Positions 9,901 through 18,160 of a stretch of DNA of 64,000 nucleotides are shown here, one piece after another. Position 1 is the first letter of the stretch, and each line of letters starts with the position of its first letter. The translations under genes and the position numbers were made by a program. The DNA is from an uncultured Muribaculaceae bacterium (GTDB taxonomy: Bacteria > Bacteroidota > Bacteroidia > Bacteroidales > Muribaculaceae): NCBI GenBank assembly GCA_947178505.1, contig CAMWYR010000008.1, forward strand, positions 1-64,000, written 5' to 3'. Under the pieces are notes generated by a model. The model was given only the letters and a program-made list of their open reading frames with translations. It did no database searches and was not told where the DNA came from.

Positions 9901-12900
9901 TCTACAACATCACGATTCCCGCAATAGAGGGTGTGAACGTGTCAGGCGCATCGGCGACAGCAATCCGCGGTATGGACATGACAATCAAGATGGTGCCCGT
10001 TAACCCGGCTTACCGTCTGAACGTCTTTGCAAACGGCAATAAGATTGCCGGCAATTCAATGTCGGTCAACTATCCGTTCGTAGCGCTCGAAGACACTGAG
10101 TTTGAGATTGAGGTGTTCGATCCGAAGGCCGGTGGCGTCGCAGAGTTTACTGTAGCTCCCGGCACGTTCAACAATCAGCTGACTGCTGATAATGTAGCTG
10201 AGACTGTGATTGTACGTGGTGAAATGTACTCATTAGATATTCAGGCGGCTACCCAACACAAATTTGCGGCAGAGACTATCAAAGTGCTTGACCTCTCAGG
10301 CGTAACGATTGTTCAAAACGGAGGTAACGAGGCTAATGTAATAAGTCACGCTTTCTTTGTTCCTACAAACAGTATCAATCCTACATATCCTTCTGTTGTG
10401 GAACAAATTATCCTTCCCAACAGTGTAGTTCGAATCGAAGGCGGCGTATTCCAGAATTGTAAGAACATAAAGGAATTCACTCTTCCTGAGAGTTTGATAT
10501 CCATACCCGTTTATGTTCCCGGCTATGGAAATAAATATGGCCTGGTTGCAGGTGACAACAATTTCGATCCCAACAAGGGAGAATATCCGGGCATATTCTA
10601 CGGACTTGATAATCTCACCACTTTAAGAATACCCGGTACACCTCAACAGCAGAACGGGGAATACATAGTTGCTCACTTTAGTCCTTTCTGTACAGCATAT
10701 GTCGGCACGGCGAATTACGAAATGTTCAAGAGTTGGTATACTTTAGGACATAAAGATGCCAAGAAAGTGACGATCATCGTGCCTGAAGAATATCTTTCTG
10801 TGTACAGAACACAACGAAATGATTCCAAATTGGGCAATCCTTGGTATGCTCATGGCTACAACATCCTTTCTGAAAATCCGGTATATGGTCTGATCTTCGA
10901 CCAGACCCGTATCGATGCAGATGAGGATCTTGATCTCCAGAAGACTGCGTCGTTCCTTGGCGACGATGTTGCTGTAGTTTCGAAGACTATCGAAGGTAAG
11001 ATCCGCCTCCACAATCCCGACGTGAACTGCAAGGTTTACGACAACGGTCAGGAAGTAGCTGTCGCAGAGGATGGCACCATCCCCGTGACATTCTACAACC
11101 CTGCAAAGAATGCACTGCTGAGCGGTAACCACGAGCTGAGCGTAGTGTATCTCTACGATGTGAATTTCGCTACCTCTTCTCCTCTCTTCAAGATCGAGAA
11201 TCCGGAAGTGACCAACGAGGCTGATCTCCACACAGAAAGCTTCGAGGCAGCTGAGGACGGTGCTTCACACGTGCTCCGCAACGTGGCCGAGAACTCAACC
11301 GTAAAGTTCCGCGTTGGCTTCAACACCGAGCACAACGAAGGCCTTGACGTACACGTGATGCTTGGTCAGCAGCAGCTTGAGGCTGACGAGGAAGGTTATT
11401 ACACTGTAAGCGTGACCAATGCAGCGCGCGAGCTTGCTATTTCGGCAGTTCCCGGCGAAGGCGCAGTGCTTAATGCTGAGGAGCTTTCTACCATTAACCC
11501 GGCCGACGCGGCAGGCATCAGTTCAATCGCACTTTCCGGCGAACTGACTCCCGAGCAGCTCAGCGACGCAATGGATATGTTCGCTAATCTTGAGAACCTC
11601 GACCTTTCCGGACTCGAGGGCGAACTTCCTGCTAACGCATTCGCAGGCCTCGATAACCTGAACCAGGTGGTACTTCCCGAAGTAGAGCACATCAGCGAAG
11701 GCCTCTTCAACGGATGTACGTCGCTTCAGACCATCGAGATTCCCTCTTCTGTGAACAGCGTAGGCGCAGATGCCTTCAAGGGTTGCGAATCCCTCGAGAC
11801 CGTACGCTTCACCGGCGTAGACGAGATCGGTGACGGCGCGTTCGACGGCTGTAACTCACTCACGAGCATCACGCTTCTCTCTAACAACACTTCTCACAAC
11901 GGGGCAGCTAAACCGCGTCGCGTAAACGTAAGCGCGGATGCCTTCAGAGGAGTCAACCCGAACTGTATCGTAGTGCTCGACGAAGGCGTAGCCATGCCGG
12001 CAGCAGAGGCCAACTACCTCACCACGGCATCGGGTATGATTTCAGAGACTCAGCCCGACGGCAGCGTTATCGAGCGTGAGGGCCGCAGCTACAGTGCAGG
12101 TGGTGACATTGCGTTCACCACCGGTTATCCGCTGGCAATCCCCCACTCGTTCAGCTTCAACGAGCATCAGAGCGTTACACTCGCCACAAATCTTGGCGGA
12201 TATAACACGCTGACCATTCCGTTTGACGTGAAGTCGGTAGAACTCGAAGACGGCTCAGCAGTTGATGTGGTGGTTGCCGCACAGAACGGTGAAAACACCC
12301 GTCGTTATGCAGGCCGCACATCCGACCGCCCCGAAATCAGCGTCTACGGAGCTGAGGCCGATACAGAAGGACTCAAGGCACAGAGCAGCGTGAAGGCCAA
12401 TACTCCCTACGTGACTGTTTCGTCTAAGAATGCCGGATATGTGTTCCGTGCTGCTGAGGGCAATGTGGCCTCAACTCCGAAGGAAATCGTAAGCGCAGGC
12501 AAGGACTTCGAGCTCCATGCATCTTATGCTTCGACAGAGCACGCAGCTCACGAGACTTACCTACTCGGTGAGGGTGGCGGCACATTCGACAAAGCCGGCA
12601 CTGAGGAAGACGAGGTTGTAGAAGTGAAGCCCTTCCGTGTATATGCTACCTCTTCAGTCGGTGCAAACCAGATCGAGACCCTCATCCCCGGCTCAGTAGT
12701 GACCGGTGTTGAAGGTGTTGAGGTTGAGGGCGTGCGTATCATTCGCGACGGCGCATCGCTTATCATCGATGCTGATGAAGCCGGCGAACTGAAGATCTAC
12801 GCAGTTGACGGACGTCTCGTGCGCGTGCTCAAGCTCACTGCAGGTCGCAACGTTACCGACTCGCCCGAACCCGGCGTTTACGTGATCGGTTCGACCCGCG

Positions 12901-12911
12901 TACGCTTCTGA
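6984..12911 (+). CDS. C10 family (streptopain-like) cysteine peptidase with BspA-type LRR_5 repeats, secreted
   Basis: Spi-like propeptide 'GGAFVIISAEDTTIPVLGYS'; Cys motif 'PLVGCVGTAMSTIMRYHSWP'; His motif 'GHAFVCDGYDGDYLHINWGWGG'; LRR_5 'IPREAFRGCGNLKEVILPNSV'; 1975 aa. Confidence 0.9.
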   Translation: MTRSLRWLITPAVAMTLAAPTIASTVSVDEARSLAAEFLSQKGGTAIAVSETPVHIAGTATSPLYYVFNSADGGAFVIISAEDTTIPVLGYSLEGGYAAQGIPTSMQWMLDGLQREIKAAPELQSSLSLTERRNLARRSGAKAAQKLLETPNWSQEGPFNNLIPGRPLVGCVGTAMSTIMRYHSWPAIGSGSFGGVDFNTAYDWENMRMDNYRGSYTETEADAVATLMYHTSKSIDTQYAMSGSSAYEVRVPWALSTYFGYDPGVSYKKRAEVSTQQEWDNIVKAEIDAGRPVLYCGQDVTAGHAFVCDGYDGDYLHINWGWGGSANAYFLSTALNPTVSRTHSYNNLNTIIYNIRPASGEITDWATLHITSDGNQAGIGSDLTDLSNGKTFTVRVGNLKNLSYDDFNGKIAVALCASNGSVRALLSPEQNLSLPSMATLYNGFAEFRNNCKLPSGTTVADGDAVRIVAKANGSDRWLPVAGELLTVNQLQPSTSPATFSVTLAGNPTGATMEGEPTVIRGWDYKFKATLADPVNDVLTVKANGYVLTPDANNVYTISNVRENQQISLIVQKAADVKEKRNIWVGTPGTLQSIISEEESGVIKDLTLFGSIDANDFAFMRDHMRLERLDLTGVYIAANGSNQANAIPREAFRGCGNLKEVILPNSVNRLNNGCFRQCGITKITIPANVKTYEYNVFVAASALRDIYVGRETAEFINWCVLSGVKVDLVTLHVPSERAVTNYSKAENWNTIKNIIVDPIPATTDALFAIQDDNNVNFESATAPGRVAPGTVVNFTADFVAENDNRMEVFANSTLLTPNADGVYTATVNGNTIIHFDLVAPIATDEAKSQWKLTGANGSIGMLSEAVNVIPGQEFTVRLNALEIPQYFDQLYWAVALTDANDNIKEFISPVNVWSAGAGNNHKLNVKCKVTDSKVREGNKLRVVTSGNRRNWNIVRGANEEIVDELQALNNMTPVYNITIPAIEGVNVSGASATAIRGMDMTIKMVPVNPAYRLNVFANGNKIAGNSMSVNYPFVALEDTEFEIEVFDPKAGGVAEFTVAPGTFNNQLTADNVAETVIVRGEMYSLDIQAATQHKFAAETIKVLDLSGVTIVQNGGNEANVISHAFFVPTNSINPTYPSVVEQIILPNSVVRIEGGVFQNCKNIKEFTLPESLISIPVYVPGYGNKYGLVAGDNNFDPNKGEYPGIFYGLDNLTTLRIPGTPQQQNGEYIVAHFSPFCTAYVGTANYEMFKSWYTLGHKDAKKVTIIVPEEYLSVYRTQRNDSKLGNPWYAHGYNILSENPVYGLIFDQTRIDADEDLDLQKTASFLGDDVAVVSKTIEGKIRLHNPDVNCKVYDNGQEVAVAEDGTIPVTFYNPAKNALLSGNHELSVVYLYDVNFATSSPLFKIENPEVTNEADLHTESFEAAEDGASHVLRNVAENSTVKFRVGFNTEHNEGLDVHVMLGQQQLEADEEGYYTVSVTNAARELAISAVPGEGAVLNAEELSTINPADAAGISSIALSGELTPEQLSDAMDMFANLENLDLSGLEGELPANAFAGLDNLNQVVLPEVEHISEGLFNGCTSLQTIEIPSSVNSVGADAFKGCESLETVRFTGVDEIGDGAFDGCNSLTSITLLSNNTSHNGAAKPRRVNVSADAFRGVNPNCIVVLDEGVAMPAAEANYLTTASGMISETQPDGSVIEREGRSYSAGGDIAFTTGYPLAIPHSFSFNEHQSVTLATNLGGYNTLTIPFDVKSVELEDGSAVDVVVAAQNGENTRRYAGRTSDRPEISVYGAEADTEGLKAQSSVKANTPYVTVSSKNAGYVFRAAEGNVASTPKEIVSAGKDFELHASYASTEHAAHETYLLGEGGGTFDKAGTEEDEVVEVKPFRVYATSSVGANQIETLIPGSVVTGVEGVEVEGVRIIRDGASLIIDADEAGELKIYAVDGRLVRVLKLTAGRNVTDSPEPGVYVIGSTRVRF

Positions 12912-12929
12912 TAAACTCTCATTCCAGAT

Positions 12930-12963
12930 AAAAACGGATGCCCGTGGCCGGGCATCCGTTTTT
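12930..12963 (+). terminator. Intrinsic terminator
   Basis: AAAAACGGATGCCCG/CGGGCATCCGTTTTT, 15-bp stem with TGGC loop. Confidence 0.92.
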
Positions 12964-13045
12964 CGTATTATTACCCGCCGCCCACCCGGAAAGCGACTCG
13001 CAATTATGAAGATAAAATATTTTGAAAACTTTTACGCACAGAATG

Positions 13046-13076
13046 TTGTCGGATACAGGTAAATTGCGTATCTTTG
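13046..13076 (+). promoter_or_regulatory. Bacteroidetes-type promoter
   Basis: TTG at 13046-13048, 20-nt spacer, TATCTTTG at 13069-13076. Confidence 0.6.
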
Positions 13077-13204
13077 CACAATCTTTGCCGAACCTTCCCG
13101 CACACCAGCCGGACGAAATGCTAAAAACGTAAAGATAAGGTAATTAAGAATGCTTTCAGCAATATGAGGGCAAACGTATTTTTAGGTAAGAAATTTAAAG
13201 AATA

Positions 13205-13993
13205 ATGTCGCGCCGACCATATATCGGGTTATGGCTGCTACTTGCAGTTGCCCTTGCTGCTGTCACATGGGTGGCATTTTTTGAAGATATCCATATCGGC
13301 TCCTACACAGTGAAGAAAGCGCCGATAGCAGAGACCATATTTGAGACTCACGATGAAGCTTCCGATACGCCGGTGAAAACCGCGGAGGGCGACACAGTCG
13401 CGCCTGCACAGGTAAAGGCCGAGCTTGACACGCTTCCGCAGGTCATATTCATTTTTGGCGACTCGATGACCTTCAACCTCGCACTCAGGCTTGCTCAATA
13501 TGGAAAGCAGAACGGCCACGAAGTGCACGCCGTAAACTGGGATTCGAGCAACACGAAGATATGGGCAGATCATGACACTCTGGCATATTATATCAACCGG
13601 TTCCATCCGACTCAGATATTTATTTCACTCGGAAGCAACGAACTCTATCTCAAGAAGCCTGATATGCGGCGTCCGCAAGTGAAACGCATCCTTGACGAAA
13701 TCGGGGATATTCCCTACGTATGGATAGGGCCGCCCAACTGGAAGGAGGATGCCGGCATCAACGATATGATAGAATCGATGTGCCGTCCCGGCTCATTCTT
13801 CCGCTCGGCAGGAATGGAATTCAAGCGAAAGAAAGATGGAATCCATCCTACCAGGGAAGCGTCGGCGCTCTGGGTCGACAGCATAATGCGCTGGCTCCCG
13901 AAATCGACACATCCCTTCCGGGCCGAAACCCCGGCTGATTCAATCCGGAAGTCGAATCCGGACATAATACTGCTCAAAGCACTTAACAAATAA
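13205..13993 (+). CDS. SGNH/GDSL-like hydrolase, partner of MBOAT acyltransferase
   Basis: N-terminal TM; 'VIFIFGDSMTFNLALRLAQYGKQNG' block I; 'FISLGSNELYLKKP'; 'DGIHPTREASALW' C-terminal block. Confidence 0.8.
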   Translation: MSRRPYIGLWLLLAVALAAVTWVAFFEDIHIGSYTVKKAPIAETIFETHDEASDTPVKTAEGDTVAPAQVKAELDTLPQVIFIFGDSMTFNLALRLAQYGKQNGHEVHAVNWDSSNTKIWADHDTLAYYINRFHPTQIFISLGSNELYLKKPDMRRPQVKRILDEIGDIPYVWIGPPNWKEDAGINDMIESMCRPGSFFRSAGMEFKRKKDGIHPTREASALWVDSIMRWLPKSTHPFRAETPADSIRKSNPDIILLKALNK

Positions 13994-14004
13994 CGCGTGC
14001 ACGT

Positions 14005-15495
14005 ATGCTTCCTGATTTTCCGGAAATCACCGACACGGCCATTCATAATTTCACAGGCCTCTTCAAATACGACCCCACAGCACCGATGCTCTTCTCAAGC
14101 GGTGTGTTCTGGGTGCTCTTTTTGGTTTTCCTCCCGGTCTACGCCTGGTTGAAAAGCAGCCGCTCAAAGATGACTATCTTCGTCATCCTCTTCTCACTCT
14201 ATTTCTATTACAAGTCGAGCGGTCTTTTCTTCCTGATGCTTATAGGCACATCACTTGTAGACTGGGTGATTTCGAGAATAATGGTGTGCACCCGCACCCG
14301 CGGCGCCCGGAAAGCCTTGATGTGGCTCTCAATCTGCATCTCGCTCTCTATTCTGGGATATTTCAAATATGCCAACTTCTTCCTATGGAACTGGAATCAG
14401 ATGGTTGAGGGCAATTTCCAGCCGCTCGACATCATCCTGCCTGTCGGAATATCGTTCTATACGTTCCAGTCGATATCCTATATCGTCGACGTCTACAAGG
14501 AGAAGATCAAGCCAACGCGCACGTGGTTTGACTATCTTTTCTTCCTTTCATTCTTCCCGGCTCTCGTGGCCGGTCCTATCGTACGAGCCGATTATTTTCT
14601 GCCGCAGATAAGGAAAAACATCCCTGCGTCGCATGCCGACGTGTGGGGGGGCATGTGGCTCATAATCGTGGGTATCATCAAAAAAGCCCTCATCGCCGAC
14701 TATATCTCGCAATTCAACGACCTGATCTTCAATGATCCGTCGCTCTACACCGGAGTGCAGACGCTGATGGGCGTGCTGGGCTACACGATGCAGATCTACT
14801 GCGACTTCTCGGGCTACAGCGACATGGCTATAGGCCTGGCGCTGATGATGGGCTTCAGGCTCGGCATCAATTTCGATTCCCCCTATCAGAGCCGCAATCT
14901 CACGCAGTTCTGGCGCCGCTGGCACATATCGCTCTCCTTCTGGCTTCGTGATTACGTCTATATTCCGCTTGGTGGTAACCGGAAAGGAACATTCCGCACC
15001 TACCTCAACAACTTCCTGACGATGCTTATCGGCGGCCTATGGCACGGCGCGGCCTGGAAATTCGTGTTCTGGGGAGCGATGCATGGCGTCGGACTCGCCA
15101 TCCATAAGGCGTTTCAGCCGGTGCTCCGCCGAATACCCGACAACTGGTTTACGATTTTTATATCCTGGGCGCTGACGTTCGTCTACGTCTCACTGCTCTG
15201 GGTGTTCTTCCGTGCGGCCTCGTTTGAAGACTCCGTGCTTATCATCAAGAATATATTCGTGGAATTCCACTGGAATCAGATTCCTCAGTTCTTCGAAGCG
15301 AGAATGGTATGGTGCGTGATGATGATAGCTCTCATCATCATGCATTTCATCCCGCAGAGTGCGGCCGATAAGGCTCAGATCATCTTCATAAAGAGCCCAT
15401 GGTTTGTGAAGTTGATCAGCTTCCTCATCGTCGTGCAGCTCGTAATCGAATTTATGTCGGAGGAGGTTTCTCCCTTCATCTACTTCCAGTTCTGA
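14005..15495 (+). CDS. MBOAT family O-acyltransferase (AlgI-like)
   Basis: 'LPVGISFYTFQSISYIVDVYKEKIKPTRTWFDYLFFLSFFPALVAGPIVRADYFLPQI', 'FWRRWHISLSFWLRDYVYIPLGGNRKG', 'GGLWHGAAWKFVFWGAMHG'. Confidence 0.95.
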   Translation: MLPDFPEITDTAIHNFTGLFKYDPTAPMLFSSGVFWVLFLVFLPVYAWLKSSRSKMTIFVILFSLYFYYKSSGLFFLMLIGTSLVDWVISRIMVCTRTRGARKALMWLSICISLSILGYFKYANFFLWNWNQMVEGNFQPLDIILPVGISFYTFQSISYIVDVYKEKIKPTRTWFDYLFFLSFFPALVAGPIVRADYFLPQIRKNIPASHADVWGGMWLIIVGIIKKALIADYISQFNDLIFNDPSLYTGVQTLMGVLGYTMQIYCDFSGYSDMAIGLALMMGFRLGINFDSPYQSRNLTQFWRRWHISLSFWLRDYVYIPLGGNRKGTFRTYLNNFLTMLIGGLWHGAAWKFVFWGAMHGVGLAIHKAFQPVLRRIPDNWFTIFISWALTFVYVSLLWVFFRAASFEDSVLIIKNIFVEFHWNQIPQFFEARMVWCVMMIALIIMHFIPQSAADKAQIIFIKSPWFVKLISFLIVVQLVIEFMSEEVSPFIYFQF

Positions 15496-15537
15496 TAACG
15501 CACTCCTTTCGCAGAGAGTAAGAAGCAGATAATAAGC

Positions 15538-15577
15538 AACCGCGGTGTGCCGGAATTGATCCCGTCACACCGCGGTT
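15538..15577. terminator. Terminator hairpin between convergent MBOAT and mutS2
   Basis: AACCGCGGTGTG (15538-15549)/CACACCGCGGTT (15566-15577), perfect 12 bp. Confidence 0.8.
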
Positions 15578-15604
15578 TGTCAGTTACTCAGTATATCCGG
15601 ATTA

Positions 15605-18076
15605 CTATTCGAGGGTGACGACCGTTATGCCGGCGCCTCCGAATCGGATGTCCTCATCTTCGAAATGCGCCACAGCCGGATTTGCCTTGAGCTGTTGGCG
15701 GATAAGCGTCTTAAGGATGCCATGGCCCGTGCCGTGAAGGATGCGTACCTTATCGGCGCTGAACTGAATGGCGTCGTCAAGGAAATATGTCACGGCCTGA
15801 ATCGCTTCATCGGCACGCATGCCACGCACGTCTATCTCCGTCTTGAAGTTGAGCTGACGGCGCCTGCTGTCGTCAGAAGTGGAGGCCGAGATAGTCGAAG
15901 TTGTGGTGAGGGCTGCCTTCTTCGGCTTCTTCGTTGGTTTGAGGCGTGAGAGCTCGACGATCGTGCGTAGCGCTCCGAATGCTACCTCGGCCTTCTTACC
16001 TGATATAGACAGGATCTCGCCCGGCATAGTACCGCCATCAAGAGTGACGAAATCACCGACCTCCGGAACTTTCTTTTCATCCTTCACCTCCTTCACGGGA
16101 GCCTCCTGCTTAGCCTTTGCCTTACGGCTCTTGTGCTTGAGTTCCTTAATCTTAGGCGTCTCAGCCACGTCGCCTGCCTCTTCAGTAGCCTCAGCAAAGG
16201 CCTTGAGGTCGCGACGCAATTCCTTCGTCTTTTCCTTTTCGGCCTGCACCTTGCGGATTTCAAGGATCGTACGCTCAATGCGCGCATTGGCCTCGGCGAG
16301 TATTTCCTTCGCCTCCTTCCGCGCATCCTCGATGATAGCGCGGCGCTGCGACTTGAGGTCGCCCGCCACTTCCTCATATTTAGAAAGAAGCGCATCAAGA
16401 CGGTTCTCCTTCTCCTTTAGATTCTGGCGCTTGTTGGCCCAGTATTTACGGTCGCGCGTGATGTCGGCAAGATATTTATCAAGATTCACATAATCTTCAC
16501 CCACAATCACTTTGGCCGATTCAATCACATCTTTCGGAAGCCCCATCTTATGGGCTATATCGATTGCAAACGAACTGCCCGGATGCCCGACCGAAAGCTG
16601 GAACGTCGGTTCGAGACGGGCACGGTCGTAGAGCATCGCGCCGTTGACGAATCCCGGAGTTGATTCTGCAAAGGTCTTGAGATTCTGATAATGAGTAGTG
16701 ACCACTCCGTAGCAACCCGACTCGCCGAGTTTCTCGAGGATTGCCTGCGCCATCGCCCCACCGATCTGAGGCTCTGTGCCCGAGCCCATCTCGTCGGCGA
16801 GAAGGAGCGTGCGTCGATTTGCATTCTGCAGGAAAAAGCGCATATTTCGCAGATGAGAGGAGTAGGTGGAGAGATCATTCTCAAACGACTGTTCATCGCC
16901 TATGTCGATGAAGACATTGCGGAAGAATCCCATATGGGAGTTATAATACAATGTCGGCAGAAGCCCGCACTGCATCATATACTGCACGCAGGCCACTGTC
17001 TTGAGGCATACAGACTTACCACCGGCATTCGGGCCTGAAATAATCAGTATCCGGTGTTCGTTGGAGAGGGTGAGATTGAGAGGCACCACTTCCCTACCCT
17101 GCTGCCGGAGCGACATAAAGAGGGCCGGATGCACCGCGTGGTACCATTCAATCTCCGGGCGATCGGAAATATGGGGCATCTGCGCGTCGAGGTCAATAGC
17201 GAGCGCAGCCTTGGCTGAAATGAAATCAAGGGTCGCCATCACACGGCAACTGTCAGCTATCTCCTCGGAATGAGGACGGATCACATCGGCAATTCCGATA
17301 AGGATATTGACGATCTCCCGCTGCTCATCGAGCTGAAGCTCGCGGAGACGGTTACCGGCTTCAACGACTTCGGCCGGCTCGATGAATACAGTCTTACCCG
17401 TAGCGCTCTCATCGTGCACGATACCCGTGATCTGACGTTTGGAGCCCGCTGCGACCGGAATCACCAGACGTCCGTCGCGCACGGAAGGGGATGTATCCTT
17501 ATCTATTATACCCGAGGCCATGGCACGGTCCATCACTCGCCGCATGGCCCTCTGCATCGAGCCCTGTGCCGTACGGATGCTCTGTCTTATCTCATACAGC
17601 GCCGGAGAGGCATTATCCTTGATTTCGCCGAATTTATTGACGGCATTGGAGATTACCCTCACCAAACCGGGAAACGTCGTGAGAGGGCCCGTATCTTCGC
17701 TGAGAGCGGGAAACTGAGAGGCTCCCGTTGACTCGTCTACATTTTTATTAAAGAAGTCGAGCACTTCAGCAAAGCCATGAAGCATCGTGAGCAGACGGTA
17801 TAGACGCTCGGCCGACATAAAGGAATTATACGCATGAATTTCCTTAAGGTAAGGAATTATATCATGGGCGGGAAGCGTCGGGAAAGGGAGACCTCCGTTG
17901 CGTATCATCATCATCTCAGTGACTGATTTCAGCGCGTGGATCACCTGCTCATAATCAGCCGAGAACGACATCTGCAATGCCAGATCTTTAGCCGGACGGC
18001 TCTCGCATTTCCGCACGAGATACTCACGAACAGCACCGAAACCTATTTTTGATTCAAAATCCTTAGGGTATATCAT
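15605..18076 (-). CDS. mutS2: MutS2 family ATPase/endonuclease with C-terminal Smr domain
   Basis: 'ISGPNAGGKSVCLKTV' Walker A; 'LADEMGSGTEPQIGGAMAQAIL'; C-term Smr 'EIDVRGMRADEAIQAVTYFLDDAI...ILHGTGHGILKTLI'. Confidence 0.95.
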   Translation of the reverse strand: MIYPKDFESKIGFGAVREYLVRKCESRPAKDLALQMSFSADYEQVIHALKSVTEMMMIRNGGLPFPTLPAHDIIPYLKEIHAYNSFMSAERLYRLLTMLHGFAEVLDFFNKNVDESTGASQFPALSEDTGPLTTFPGLVRVISNAVNKFGEIKDNASPALYEIRQSIRTAQGSMQRAMRRVMDRAMASGIIDKDTSPSVRDGRLVIPVAAGSKRQITGIVHDESATGKTVFIEPAEVVEAGNRLRELQLDEQREIVNILIGIADVIRPHSEEIADSCRVMATLDFISAKAALAIDLDAQMPHISDRPEIEWYHAVHPALFMSLRQQGREVVPLNLTLSNEHRILIISGPNAGGKSVCLKTVACVQYMMQCGLLPTLYYNSHMGFFRNVFIDIGDEQSFENDLSTYSSHLRNMRFFLQNANRRTLLLADEMGSGTEPQIGGAMAQAILEKLGESGCYGVVTTHYQNLKTFAESTPGFVNGAMLYDRARLEPTFQLSVGHPGSSFAIDIAHKMGLPKDVIESAKVIVGEDYVNLDKYLADITRDRKYWANKRQNLKEKENRLDALLSKYEEVAGDLKSQRRAIIEDARKEAKEILAEANARIERTILEIRKVQAEKEKTKELRRDLKAFAEATEEAGDVAETPKIKELKHKSRKAKAKQEAPVKEVKDEKKVPEVGDFVTLDGGTMPGEILSISGKKAEVAFGALRTIVELSRLKPTKKPKKAALTTTSTISASTSDDSRRRQLNFKTEIDVRGMRADEAIQAVTYFLDDAIQFSADKVRILHGTGHGILKTLIRQQLKANPAVAHFEDEDIRFGGAGITVVTLE

Positions 18077-18160
18077 TAAAATTCAACCTTATTTTCTTTT
18101 ATAACAAAAAAGGGCCGATATAAGTATCGCGGCCCCTGCAAAACATTCATCCGTCTCCTC

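Noticed and set aside
15538-15577. Long perfect palindrome between MBOAT and mutS2
   Set aside because: Well explained as a terminator for convergent genes.
16691-17731. Several plus-strand ORFs across mutS2
   Set aside because: Antisense to a well-supported MutS2 CDS.
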